Shown here in pieces: positions 37,801 to 51,129 of a DNA stretch of 64,000 nt. This DNA comes from Gordionus sp. m RMFG-2023 (taxonomy: Eukaryota > Nematomorpha > Gordioida > Chordodea > Parachordodidae). Both the position numbers and the translations under genes were made by a program. A model generated the notes under the pieces. The model worked only from the letters and a program-made list of their open reading frames with translations, ran no database searches and was not told the DNA's origin. Position 1 is the stretch's first letter. Each line of letters begins with the position of its first letter. The DNA is taken from positions 2,735,985 to 2,799,984 of the forward strand of contig NC_088776.1 in NCBI RefSeq assembly GCF_954871325.1. Reading direction: 5' to 3'.

Positions 37801-39472
37801 ATAAGCTACTTTCTGAGCTTTTCATAAATATTTGGCTAAATATAAGACATCATATTCTTAAAGTATAAAATTAATGTAAGAATTATATAAATTACTTCGT
37901 CCAAAATCGCATCCATGCATATGCAGTATAATAGTTGTAATGATTAGTAAAAAATAATTAGATAGCATGTTAAGGTTTTATTTTATTGTAAAACAGTAAG
38001 TAATTTGTAAATTATATTTTTTTTTTAAATTAAAATTAATTAAATTGTAAAAAAAAAGAACTTTAAATTTATATTTATCTTTAAATTTATATTAATATTT
38101 CCACACAATATATTGTAAGTTCAAAATTTATTTAAACTTTGAACTTTTTTTCATGTTAATTAATAATTTTATTTATGAATTATTTTCATCCTATTATTTC
38201 ATAAATTTGAAGATAAATTTATATGAATTTATAGTAATTGTTAGGTAGACTTAATATAATTTTATTGATATTTTTAATCATTAATAGGAAAATTACCATT
38301 CAAAAGTTTATTTTTTTATAATTAACCTAGGCATGCATAATATTATTTAAATTTTAATCGGGTCATATTTAAAATTCGGGCCGTTTAGCTACACTAGTGC
38401 AAAATGATCAAAATAAAAACATTAAAAAAAATGCTAGGTCACCGTTAGTTAATATTTTCTAATTATCAAATAAGTTGGAAATTTGAGAACCCATATCATT
38501 CCTGCAATTAGGCCAGGGTTATTTTTGGCAAACCAATTTTTAACGAGTATAATTTTGGATTACTTTTAATATATTCAATATAATTAGCTCGTAAAGTTCT
38601 TAATTTATGATTAAAATTTGATTCGATGATTATTTGAAAAATCCTGACCATTTATTTTAAATAGATATTTACGAACAAAATCTTCATTTTGTATTAAGTA
38701 TAATTCTATTTCTATTAATGTTCGCTAATATTGTTTAAAAATTAATTAGATTTTTTTTTAACCTTTTTTTGTAATAATAATTTTTAAGTTCACGAAAACA
38801 ACAGGTTCAACATTATATAATTTTTTTAATTTTGTTAATAAATTTAAAATTAACAATTTGAAAATGAAAATGAAAATGAAAATTATTTTTCTGTTTAATC
38901 GTGTATAATAAAAATTAAATATTTATATCTATCAAATTTGATTCAAATAACAAATCAGCATTAAAGTTAGGCAGATCCTTAAGGATTTTAAGCTTGCACT
39001 ATTTATTGTCCATCCCAATAGAATAAGTTAACAGGCCAGACATTTTTTAAACCAATTCAGGCCAATTTAGATCGTGCAAATTCTTAATATATATTCCTGA
39101 TTAATATCCCTAGCGATTATTTTCCATCCACCACATCTGTTAGGTTTAGTGCTCAATAAACTTTTTCGATCAAGTATTTCCATTTTATTTAAAGGTAATT
39201 TTCCGATATATTACCCAACTAGGGTTTCCTTGTCCTTTTGTATTTCAAGATTAATTGGAGTAATCTTGAATGTTCCTCGGAAATTTGATCTCCAGCACAT
39301 AACATAGATCTTTTATCTGTTTTTCTGGTAGCTAACAAATTATATCTCAATAATGCCTGCATAATAATGACGGGTTTATCTTTCCAGAACATTAACTTTC
39401 CTAATTATTGTTACATTATTGTTAGTACAAATTTGTTAAAAAAAATAATTTAAATAACATAAAACATTTTTA

Positions 39473-39835
39473 AAATAATATTTTTTGAAAAATATGGAAT
39501 AATATTTTTTGAAAAATATGAAATAATATTTTTTGAAAAATATGAAATAATATTTTTTGAAAAATATGAAATAAAATTTTTTGAAAAATATGAAATAATA
39601 TTTTTTGAAAAATATGAAATAATATTTTTTGAAAAATATGAAATAATATTTTTTGAAAAATATGAAATAATATTTTTTGAAAAATATGAAATAATATTTT
39701 TTGAAAAATATGAAATAATATTTTTTGAAAAATATGAAATAATATTTTTTGAAAAATATGAAATAATATTTTTTGAAAAATATGAAATAATATTTTTTGA
39801 AAAATATGAAATAATATTTTTGAAGAATATAAAAA
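39473..39835 (+). repeat. Minisatellite, 24-bp unit, about 15 copies
   Basis: Near-identical units with the core ATTTTTTGAAAAATAT then GAAATA. The core is almost its own reverse complement, so each unit can form a small hairpin. Because 24 is divisible by 3, the minus strand reads as an open frame of YYFIFFKK repeats, which is a consequence of the repeat and not a protein. Copy B has only about three degenerate units at the same place. Confidence 0.95.
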
Positions 39836-40009
39836 AAAATATTAAAAAATAACATAATAATATAAATTAAATATAATATTTTTAAAACAATATATAATAT
39901 CGATAACGAGTAACGGTAACGCGTTCCCTTTTTCAGATGTAATGAGTATAACGGTAATGCGTTTCTTTTTTTATATAATATACTCGCCCTCACAGAATCC
40001 CGGAAAATT

Positions 40010-40300
40010 ATCAAATATAGTTCCATAGACACTTCTTTCTTATTCATACTCATCGCCTGCTCCAATCTCATCACCTTCGGTATCAAAGCTCAATGTTTTA
40101 TTTAAAGAATTAGGCAAACTATTTCTTGAAAAAGCCAACTTAGCCTATGGAATCCCTTTTCTTACGACAAAGGCTTGCTACCCCCCCTATTCGCTCTAAG
40201 TATCTATGTTTTATCTGTTCCATCGAATAATCTTCAATGTCTATGCTTTCTTTCTTCTCTTCCCTTCTCTCTCCTAGTTTTTATTTTTTTTATCCCCTTA
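40010..40300 (-). mobile_element. Gag-like retroelement fragment, copy A (fossil)
   Basis: The minus strand carries PKVMRLEQAMSMNKKEV, SMELYLIIF and DSVRASIL stretches, preceded upstream by purine-rich coding-like sequence. Related stretches occur at 60200-60470 (copy B, same orientation) and 52060-52345 (copy B, opposite strand). I infer a capsid-region fragment of the purine-rich retroelement seen at 41.9-43.9 kb, based on composition and repetition only. It is broken. Confidence 0.4.
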
Positions 40301-40910
40301 TCCTTTTTTCGTTAAATTGTAATTTTATATTTTCACCTTTATTAATTTTATCTTAGAAAAAAAATTAATTATACGCTATTACCTTTTGATAATATATTAT
40401 ATCGGTTACTACAAATAAAGTAACCAAAGACCACAAAAAAAATATCTACTATATTATATTTATATAAATTTCAAAAAAATATGTATATTATATTAAAAAC
40501 GCTAGGAGGACACCGCTAGATGATAACACCATTGTTTGATATATACTCTTGGCCCACACATCTCGATTGATATTAAATTTTAAACACATGAAAAGACCTG
40601 ATTATATTGTATGGCCCACAATCCCTAATTTTTATTTAAGTTAAAATAATTTTATTTTTCTTTCATTTTATTATAGCGATTTAAGAATTTTTTTTTAAAC
40701 GGGTGCACTTGTTCATGTCCATTATTTTTTTAAGGAATCATTAAAAACCATTCCAAACAAAAAAATAATCATAAAAGTCAACCAAATTTTTCCTCATTTA
40801 GAAAAATTTTTCTCCTCTACGAATTTTTCGATGACATGTAATATAATATGTTAAAGAGGTATGATGTTTCCATACATATTTAATTTATTTTTAGTTGTTT
40901 ATATATATGT

Positions 40911-41222
40911 CAATCATATAATAATACCTAGACTGACGATGCATTCATAATAATGGCGTTTGAAAGCGTCGCTGAATCCAAATCAGCTGGACACGCCATT
41001 TTGGTAACCCATATGGATTGATAAACTCACTTCCTTATTAACTCGATGATCAGTCCATTCTTTAATAAAGTTTGCGTCAGACATATAGGAATATAAATTA
41101 GCCTCTCGATTAAAATTTTTAAAAATGATATGAATAATCAAAATGGCGTCTCCAGCTGATTTTCATCGATGTACACTTTTAATGAATGCATAGTCGGTCT
41201 AGGTATTAATTATATGTCATTG
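40911..41222 (+). mobile_element. hAT-type MITE, family 1 (312 bp), copy A
   Basis: Ends CAATCATATAATAATACC and, in reverse, CAATGACATATAATTAATAC, both followed by CTAGAC-GAC blocks. The flanking 8-bp repeats are ATATATGT and ATATATTT (one mismatch). Interior AATGGCGTTTGAAAGCGTCG and CAAAATGGCGTCTCCAGC motifs define the family. The same insertion with the same flanks is in copy B at 61117, so it predates the tandem duplication. Confidence 0.85.
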
Positions 41223-41940
41223 ATATATTTACATGAATACGCGTTAAAAAATAAATAAAGCGAGTTATAAATAGTATGTAATTTGTTTTAACGAAAAAAA
41301 GATGGATAAATAATTTAATAAATTAATTAATTTTTTAATGTCTTCATAGATCATATATATATTATATATTTCTTTTTTTTATATTTAATTTTTAATATAT
41401 CCATTTTAATAATTAATAAATTTGTATTATTTGAAATAAATGAGAGACGGAATGTAAAAACCTTCAATTTTTTTTTGTATTCATAATCTTACTATCTTCT
41501 CTTGTTTTTTGGATTTTAATTATTTGTATTTTGTTTTTGTGTTTGCGGATTGAACAAAATAGAGCTCTGAAAATAGTGCGTTGAAGTAAACAAATATATA
41601 TATATAAGGTAAACACCATTAATTATTATTCAGTATAATATTAACCCCATTAACTAGAACCAATTATTTAAAATTTTGGTGATCTCGACTTACAAATTAG
41701 GAAAATAAAAGTTTTGAAGAATAAGGAAAACTAGGTAGGAAAACTGTTGTCCTGCATAGAGATATAATAAAAAGGGGTAGATGTATAACTGCATCTTTGA
41801 GTTATTTACCGTATTAATAATATTCTATCATAATTTATAAATAGTCAAAATCTTCATATTAAAAGTGTTAGTCAATTTTTTTTGTAACGGTAAAATACCT
41901 TTAAAAATTTATAAAATACTGGGAGATACAATATAATATT

Positions 41941-43887
41941 TTGGGAGCATTGGTCATATTAGTAATATGGATGTGTAGTTTGATTTGGGGAAGAAGAGTT
42001 AAGAAAAGTAGTAGCGTAAGGATAAAGGGACATACTTTAATAATAGAGGAATGGGGAGGAAGGTGTTATGGGAAAGGTAACGTGATTCGGGAAGTAATCA
42101 ATGCGTGGACGGATAATGATGTACACAAATTAACAGGTAAACCTGAAAGGAGGGATTCATATACTGATCAGAGGTTGGGGCCGTATAGGGGATCATTGAA
42201 AATTTCTCTGGGGAGGGGAGTGGAAATAGGACTAAGCTTTGATTCTAGAGTGAGAGGGAGTATGAATTGTTATAATTGCGGAAGACAGAAACATCTGGTC
42301 AGAGATTGTAGGGGAGGCAAAATGTTTCAAATATGAAAAATTTGGTTATATAGACTCTTATTGTCGGGGTAAATGAGGAAGAATATAGTACGGGAAATTA
42401 TAATACCAGAGGTGGCTTTCCATAAAGGAGATTGGTACAAAGTACGTCAAATGTGCAAACTATTGAAAGTGCAAGAATTGATGGGATAGAGTTTTGTAAA
42501 TTACAGGACATTGGAGATCAGACTGAGGAGCGTTTTATGCCGAGAACAGGGACGCAAGAGATTGTGATAATTTGTGACTATGATAGTAAATAAAATGCGA
42601 CATGGGAGGCGAGCCTGTTATTAGAGAAATTGGAGATATATTCTCATGGTAAAAGGAATTTAATGGGAGGTGTAAATATGATACAAGAGGAGGTTATACA
42701 TGATCCTTGTCCGAGAGTTATGATAGATTTCAATGGAAATATGGTACTTATGCTATTTGACACGGGGACAGCTATTTCTGTGATGAGTTAGCCTACATAT
42801 AGGAGTATTTGGCCCGATAAAATGATTTCAAATGAGGGCTGGAGAATACGGCAATTAGATGGATCATAAGTGGCAGTAATGGGAAGAGTTGAAATAGAGG
42901 CAATAAGGGAAGGGGGGAGTAGAGATATTAGATTTATGGATTATTAATCAAAGAGTATAAGCGGTGTTGGAGTGGAACTGGACCCCACGAATTGGTCATG
43001 GAATAGTTTTTGGGGAATATTTTTAAGGTAAGGTTTGCTTGTTCCAATTACTGGTAGGATATATATGGGATTGGGGCATATGAGAATGTGGGAATATTGC
43101 CCGGAATTGAGAAATCTTTAGTCAGGAGATAGAAGGAGTTAATGAGCAAAGGTAAGAGAGTAGGGGTGAAATAGAGGAAAGGGGTGAATTGTTTGTGGAT
43201 GAGAGGATGTAGAGAAATAAGAGAGATAAATTCTAAAGGATGAATTGGAAGAAATAATTATAAGAGGGAAATAGCATATAATTATAAGAGAAAATAGGGG
43301 GGTATATTTCTAAGGTGGGAATAGCATGTAATTCTAGGGAGGAAATGGGGGGGGGAGGGGGTATAATATCAGAGAGGAAATAGGGTCGAATGATTCTAGG
43401 GAATAAATCGAGTCGGATAATTATAGGGAAGAAGTGCGAAAAAGTTGCAGGGAAGGATTAGGGGGTTATGGGTCATGATTATTGGAGAATGGAAGAAGAT
43501 AAAAAGTGAGAGGGGGCTGGTATCTATGGTGAAATGGAAAATGGGACCATCGAGTTGCAAAGTATTAATGGGAATATAGTGGGAAGAAAAGGGGAAGGGG
43601 AGAATTAGTGCGAAGAAATGGAATTTCGGAATGATGGAGTAGACTGTAAAGCGATCCTGATGCAAGAGGGAATGCGGGAGTTAGTGGATGTATTAAATTT
43701 TTGGTTGTCTAATATGGATTATGAAGTTGATTTTAATTAAAGGAGGGATGTGTACCAAAATTTTGCGCTTTGCGGTGAGTACCGTTTGAATAAAGAAAAG
43801 AAGTGAAAATGGAATTAAATCAATGGGTACAAAAAGGCATCGTATGTGCAATAAATATGTTAACTAGATGTTAATTCTTAGATACTA
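41941..43887 (+). mobile_element. Old purine-rich gag/protease retroelement, Ty3/gypsy-like (fossil), truncated
   Basis: In order: a gag C-terminal region with a CCHC zinc knuckle (CYNCGRQKHLVRDC, near 42270-42312) and a second knuckle-like stretch just after it; a retropepsin active-site motif LFDTGTAISVMS near 42750-42790; a long A+G-rich spacer; and the beginning of an RT (ELNQWVQKGIV near 43815-43850). The element then stops at the A/B junction. It is strongly decayed, with many breaks. The long purine-rich protease-RT spacer is unusual. Its left limit is unclear, and no LTR was recognised. Confidence 0.7.
43120..43720 (+). repeat. A+G-rich tract within the old retroelement
   Basis: About 600 bases with almost only A and G plus scattered T. 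They are built from imperfect repeats such as AATTATAAGAG and GAGGAAAT-GGG, including a GGGGGGGGGAGGGGG run near 43350. The minus-strand open frame 43396-43665 is a by-product of this strand bias. Confidence 0.8.
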
Positions 43888-44939
43888 TTAGCACCCGCTT
43901 ACACGCTTTTAGATCTAATATTTGATTTATTACTCTATAGTAGCAATAAAAACAATATTTCAAAATTTTATATACAAGTTTCTATTAAGTTTCTAGCTTA
44001 ATTTTATAAAATTTTTTGTTATTTTTCATATTTATATCGTTGGTAGCAAGAGTAAATTTGTGTAATAAAATTTTAGGTGTATTATGATTTAATTTTAAAT
44101 TATAAATCTTATTCTTTATTTCGCTAAATATTTTGAGGTAGCAACAAACCCTATTACAATAATATCTAAAAGTGTTTAACCCTTTTGCTTAAATAATTCT
44201 ATAATAATTACTTAGTTGATAAAAATTACATTCGACTTACTTACAGGGTGCTCCAATAAAAATTCCAAGGAATGTTACCTAGTCTAACGAAAATCTTAAG
44301 CAGGTCGGTATAGATGATGCTGTTTAAATATAAGGATGGAGTTGGTAGATTACACCCCCACTTAGCCGCACGCGATATTGAAAGTTATTATAATCAAAAT
44401 AAAGAAATTTTTAAGCTATAAAAATTACAAATGAAATATTCAACTAATTTAATTTTTATTAATGATTGAAAATAATTCCTTTTAATTGTAAATGATCATT
44501 ATAAAGGAATAAAATTTATATATAATATAATTCCATTATCCCAAATATGATATAATTTGCATTGAATTTAAAAGTTATAATTTTTTTATTATTCGATTAG
44601 ATTTACTTCAGTTATATTATCTTCGTTTCTGGTAGAATCTTTTTTGATAGAAATTAATTATAATTATAGTAAAATGTTAATTATTTTAACATTATATGAA
44701 TTTTGTAATATTCATTGCATCTTTATAATTTAAATGTTATCAATCAACAATTTAGTATTAATTAAATGTCTATTGTCTAAAACAATAAATGTAATAGATA
44801 TAAAATTAATAATTATATTTCATCCGATCAATTAAAAATTCTGCTTAAGAACTACGTTTTATTAGTTTGTAACAATTTTTTAAAAAATTTAAATAATTAA
44901 TATTAATTAATTTAAATTAAATTAATAATATATTTCAAT

Positions 44940-45890
44940 GTCTTACCATCGTCAATCTAATAATTTATTTAGAAATATAATAATATTCATGATTTTAAAA
45001 TAATATTTTTCATTATATAAAAAGTAAATGATAAATATTTTAGGTTATTTTGGTACATTAAACCATAAATTTAAATATAGTAATGGGATATGAAAACCAT
45101 TGGTGTTTTAAATTTCTCAAATTTAAATCGAATGTATTCCAGTATGAATCCTTATCTTGTAATTTTCAGACAATTTTTGCCATATAATCTTTACATTTAT
45201 ATGGTCAAAACAGGTACTTAAGGTTTAATAATCATTCTAAGTAATAATCACTATGAATTTCATATCCTAATACAACAATATATTTATACAATGTTAAAAA
45301 TCGCGATAATAATTATCGAATAATATTATCCTACATATTTATAAATGGGTAAGTATTCTATTCACAAATACTAATATGAATATATTTCCGAACCAAAAAT
45401 TGTGTTCTCCCATTTTCTAAATATAAGGAAACGAACTCGAGCTTAAGTTATATCTATGAGTTAACTTTTCTATTCTAAGGAACATACGAATTAATGATTA
45501 CATAACTTTATAAGTACTCGAATTTAATTTAAACTTTTTACTTTAAACAGTTATATCCACGTTAAAAAAAAAATGAAAAACTTTTCTCGTGGCCTACAAA
45601 AAGTAGTGATCAGGCCAATAAATATATATCTGGCTTGTTCGGGTTTAGAATAATTAATTAAAATAGCGGTGGGCAAGTTTGGCCCCAAAAGAATTCACGA
45701 GAGCTTATATCTGTAATATATAAAAAACAAACTAATAATTATTTATAATTTAATTTATTTCAAAAAAGAAATGACTGATTTATAAGTTTTTAAAAGATGA
45801 AAATAAATGAATAATGAAAAAATACTTCAGGAATGGTGCACTATAATCGAAAATAAAATTAAATAGGTTCTCATTTTTTTTTTATACAGA
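44940..45890. other. Copy-B stretch that does not match copy A
   Basis: Copies A and B match through the ATATATTTCAATGTCTTAC block (25650 / 44940), diverge for about 0.9 kb, and match again near 26505 / 45950. I recognised nothing in the B-specific part. The A-specific part (25660-26500) is equally featureless. Confidence 0.5.
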
Positions 45891-48800
45891 GCTGCGTGAT
45901 AATGATTAAAGAGAACAAATTCTATTCTTACTGAAGAATGCAAACAAGAGGTAGATTTAGGAACTTTTGCTTCATCCAATTTAACACGAATGACTGATAA
46001 AATTTATGGAATTTTGTTTTTCACTTAATGGATGTTTTAATTATCAAAAATAAAAACTTTAAATATAAGACTCTTACTATGGCAAATTTATAGATTTTAA
46101 GATTCAAAGAGAATAGCCGACTATTAAAAATATAGATCATGTCAGAGGACAATCTATATAAGAGATTGGAATTCTTAATATTAATTATTGTTGCAAGAAT
46201 TATAATTTTTCGTTTCATTTTAGTTTAAATTCAGCTCCTGTTAAAAGCATGTTTAGATTAGTTGCTTAGGTATGATTGAATATTATTAAAATTCGTAGGA
46301 ATATTGTGGATTAATATAAAATTAAATAGGATATTATTTCTTATTTAGCATGTAAATCGTTAAGAACTGTTTTATTATTTATTTTTTTGAATTTATAATA
46401 AATAGAAGATATCGAAAAATATAAATTTTAAAAGAAAGTTTTATTTTCATTTTTTTATTTATTTATAATTTTTATTAACAGTCAAAAAATCTAAAAAAAA
46501 TCTAAATAAATAAATTTTGAAGATTTTATATACTATTTTTAATGCAAAAATAAAATAAGGATACTAATTCATTATTTTACTAGAAAAAATTATTTTTTTA
46601 AATAATGGAAATTAATGTAATTTTTATGAAACAACTTTTTCGTATTTTATTCTCGTTTTTTTTTGTTTTTTTGCTTTTTTTTCTCGGTTTTTTTTTATGA
46701 ATGGAAAATTTCAGCTATGTTTCATAATTTTATTAATTTGCGAAAATTTATACATTTTTTATTTTTTTTTACAAAACATATAGAACACAACCTACATTAG
46801 CATTTTAAAAAAATAATCAAACCAATAATATTAAAATTTTGTTACAAATTACAATATTTTTAATCACGAATTTTCAAGTTCAAAATTGTATAAATTAAAA
46901 ATGATTACGATTTATGCAGCGGTAGTATGTAGAATACTGCGTTACTAAAATGGAAATATTTTATATTTATTTTAGAAAAAAAAAATAAAAGAATAAAATA
47001 TATCATTTAAAGAAAATATATAATTATTGGTAAAAAGCCCCTATTCGTGTTGATTTTTTAAAGGCACGATTAAGATAAAATATTATTAGGCGATTTTATT
47101 CATTAATGGTAGAAAGGTTTGTTTATCTAATTGCCAAATCTTGAGGTTTACATGATTATTATTTTGGTTCTAATCTTAATCTGGAGACCTTTTCAACTCA
47201 ATAGAATATTCTTCTAGTTCTAGGATTATTATTCCCATAAAAACATCGGGTATTGCATATTAATACTAAAGTATGATAAAGGAAACTTTTATGGCTATAC
47301 GAGGGTTGGTAAGCCCAATAATTTGTTATTAAATTTTCTTTAACCTCACATAATACCAATAGATTATTCAGCTCTTAAAAATTTGATATATGTAATACGT
47401 TGATATAAAATTTGCATAATGTAATATTTAATATAGATATTTTCAAAAGTTTTATACGAAGATGGAATAGTTTTGATTAAAAGACCCTTAATATGTAAAG
47501 GGAAAAAGTAGCAGAGGAAAAAGAAAGAATAAAAGAAAGAAAGAAAGTCTCCAATAGGCTTCCGATTGATTCGCTAGGTTATTTTTAAGGATAATCTGAG
47601 TCTATAGCAGGAAGGATATGTCAAGTTGTAAGCGAATATCGGACGAATTCGTCAAGGTATGAAGAAAAAACTTCATTTTCTTGCATCTGATAGGGATGAT
47701 GTTAATCATGAAAAACGTAGCAAGGTTAAGAGGTGAATTCGTAATAATGTCGCTAAGTTGTTTCTGAAGCAGTCCTAGAGGTGAGTATCAGTCATTGTCA
47801 TAGAGGGGCAACTATCATATTATTAGCACGGGATAAGGTGGATCAAATATCCTTGATACATGTTTGACACTTCATTGTGTTTAAACTTTCCTTATATTTG
47901 TTACACTTTTTTAAAATTCTCGTAGGAAATAGGTTCATTTATCTAAAATGGCGAGGATTATTACTCTTTATAATTCTTTATTTATGATGGTATAATAAAT
48001 TTTAGAGGATGGCTCTAAGTATGCTTTTGATATATTTATGAGTTAGCTGGCGTCTGCGGTATAGTAATAGGAATATACTATAGATTTATTTGACTCTGAG
48101 AGCTGAGTTTGTTAAAGTATTTGCTTGCGCTAATAGCCAAAAGGCCTTAATTATATCCAAATATCCTGAAACAGTGCTGACCAAAACCTTATAAAGTTAG
48201 ACGTGTCACATTGAAATAAGTTATATATAGTAGTAATATTCATCTAAAAATTACCACTGCAGACTAAATCTATAAAAGCAATTTATAAAATCGTAATTAT
48301 ATACGTTAGAAATAGATACAATAATATTTTGAAAAAAAATATTATAAGTAAATAAATATATTTAATCCTATATATCTTATCTCAAGTTTGATGTTTGCTA
48401 AATCAGCTAACTAATTTATTTTGGTTAAGCCTAGTTTTTGGCACTCAAAATTTACTTAAACCTATAAATTCAAGATTCAACCTAGAGATTATAATAATTT
48501 TCTAGGCTAAATATTTGGTCAAGCCGTTTAAAAGTTGAATAAACTAAAGATAAGTTATAGTAACAATCCCAAAATTAATGTTTTATTTGCATTTAAATTT
48601 TCATACATGGGAGGGTGTCTATATAAGTGTTCAAAAAATATTTTTTGATAAAATCGGTTTTAGAATAATAAAAATGGTATTAAATAAATGTTTTTGAGTT
48701 ATATATTCCTATAATTAATTATTTATTTGTTTTAAAAAATATACTTGGAGCTGCTGAGTCTAAATTATTTTCAGGAAAAAAATATAATTATTTATCAAAA

Positions 48801-51129
48801 TATGTATATAAATTGTTGTATATCATAAGAGTACCAAACTATTTAAAAATTAAGATCATATATCGTAGGTCGTTATTTTAAAAGTTTCAGATTTTGTCGT
48901 ATTAAACTACTCACATATATTGATTACCTACCATGGGATTTAGGAATTTATCATGGACTTCTAATTAATTTATACTATTTTATATATAGTTTACATTTAA
49001 CAACACTATTTGAAGATATCAAATTTAATATCGTATTAGTTAAACAAATTGTTTAAAATAATTGAAAGAATTAAGGTAAATAACAACAAAATTTTTAATC
49101 TAAATAAAATGCGATTATAACCTTTAAGACTGGGAGTCAAATATTTAACATTTAGTTATTTATCTCTTCTCTTATATATTAGAATTTTGACAAAAAATAT
49201 TTTAAAATGAATTATTTTAAAATATTAAAAAAAAAATCATATTAGATCATAAATAAAAATCATTAATTATTAACAGTTTATATTCCTTGCGCATTGAAAT
49301 CAAATTGAAGAACCAGAAAGTTGAAATAAATTACTTTAAATATAATTATATCTATAATTTATAATTTAAATCAATAATTATGTTTCGCATTCGTTCTTGT
49401 TCGTTATATTACGAAATGAGTTATATATTATAAATTTATATACTAAACGAAATAATAATTTAATGAAATAATCTTTAATAATTCGTTGTAAAGTTGTTAA
49501 AAAATAATAATTTGAATCAACATAAATATGTATAATATACATCAAAATTTGTTGATCGAAAGATGATGATCACTTTTTTTCTCCTATTATCTTTTATGAT
49601 ATTCATCAAATAAAATTGTAATATCTATAAAGTATATATTTTACTTTCTCTACATGGGAATCCATAACGTCTATTTGATTCTAATAATATAAAAATAATG
49701 TTAACCCGTGTTAGTTTTAATAGTTAAGATTAAATTGTAAAGATTTCTAATGGATGCTGGGAATAGTGTTATCCAGGCGGCAAGTAATTTTTTCTTTAAA
49801 TAATTTTAAAAACTAATAAACTTAAGATATTTGTAATTTTAAATCGTAAATATATTTAAATAGCTTCAATGGTTCAAAAATGTTTCGCTGTAATATACGC
49901 TTATGAAAAGTTTTAAATTAAAAAATGTAAAAGTAACTTTTTAAATTTTAATTTTAACTAATAAATTTTTTATACAAAATTATTCAGAACTAAATATCAT
50001 TTTTTAATGATAAACTAATATGAATTTTTATCATGTATAATATATTAAGAATATTTATGGTAATTTAATATCTTAAAGTTTTTACGGGGTGCGTAATGGT
50101 CATTTTTAAGCAGGGTTTTATTTTGAATTAAAAAAAAAATTTAACTATATTTTTAGGAACATTAGAAGCCAACGAGTTTATCTAGCATTACGATTTATTT
50201 AAGAATATAATTAGTAACTGTATCCTGTTACTTATTAAAATTAACTTTAAAAGAACTAATATTTTAGGCACAATATCATACTGGAATGCCTTTACTAGCA
50301 AATCATGAATATATGTACATTATATCTTAAATTTTCAGCCCTGCATCAGACCTTCGGGTTTGATAAGATTCAATTTCGAATTAATTTTGTGCAGGGCTCT
50401 AACATATACGATTATTTTTTATATTATAATAAATTTATATAACATTATTTTATCTTTTAAATTACCAGTGCAGTTCAAGTCAGCTATATAAAAGATATTT
50501 GTTGTATATTTTTTTAAAAAAATAATATTTAATATAATATTATATTTATATACTAATCTAGATTATAGATAATAACTCGAATTGTGATAAAATATAGAGT
50601 AAATGAGATTTAGGATAATGGGTTTTCCATCTAAAAATTTAGAGTAAATCTCGTTTGAATGACATATGCCATCATGTTAATACTATGTGAATATTATTGT
50701 AAAATCACATTTTGTTGAAGCTAACTAATTTGGGATATTATAAAAATATTAGTTTCTTTTTTAAAAATCATATTTAACAAGAATTTAAACACTGTTGTTA
50801 CAAAATTATTTTATGTTTCACAAGCATTTTTCCAAATCAATCAAAACTTCAATTAATATTGTCAAAAATTTCAAATGTATATACATTGAAGCGGTAAGGT
50901 AAAATCCTTTTAATTCGAAAAATGTTTCGGTGCACAGCTTATCACACTTGAAGCAAATATAGCATAGACACTTGATATTGTAGAAATAATAATTAATCAC
51001 ATTCGGAAGTATCAGAATCTATAATAACAATAAAATCAATTTTGGGAAAATAACTAAATATAAATATATATATACAAAATAATTGACAATCTAGCAGATA
51101 CAGAACAAGGGAAGGTATAGTGAAAGCAG

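Larger units (their letters stand above)
21165..43887 (+). repeat. Tandem duplication, copy A (about 22.7 kb)
   Basis: Head-to-tail partner of copy B. Paired positions found by eye are 21165/43888, 25000/44247, 26510/45950, 27860/47105, 29420/48200, 32710/50820, 34540/53490, 35245/53700, 38510/58970, 40010/60230 and 41941/62055. The offset between copies changes from about 22.7 kb to 18.1 kb and back to 20.1 kb, because each copy has its own insertions and deletions. The order never changes. Confidence 0.92.

Noticed and set aside
39473-39835. Regular repeats as a CRISPR array
   Set aside because: Units are contiguous, without unique spacers, in a eukaryotic repeat context.
39436-40086. 216-codon minus-strand open frame with YYFIFFKK repeats
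   Set aside because: It is the 24-bp minisatellite read in a frame that stays open because 24 is a multiple of 3, joined to a gag-like fragment. Copy B does not keep it.
41941-42336. 131-codon frame with a CCHC knuckle as a host zinc-knuckle protein
   Set aside because: It is followed by a second knuckle-like stretch and a DTG protease motif, and occurs in a duplicated repeat unit, so it is retroelement gag.
43396-43665. 89-codon minus-strand frame in the purine-rich tract
   Set aside because: The opposite strand is almost free of C and T, which removes stop codons by composition. No domain is seen.
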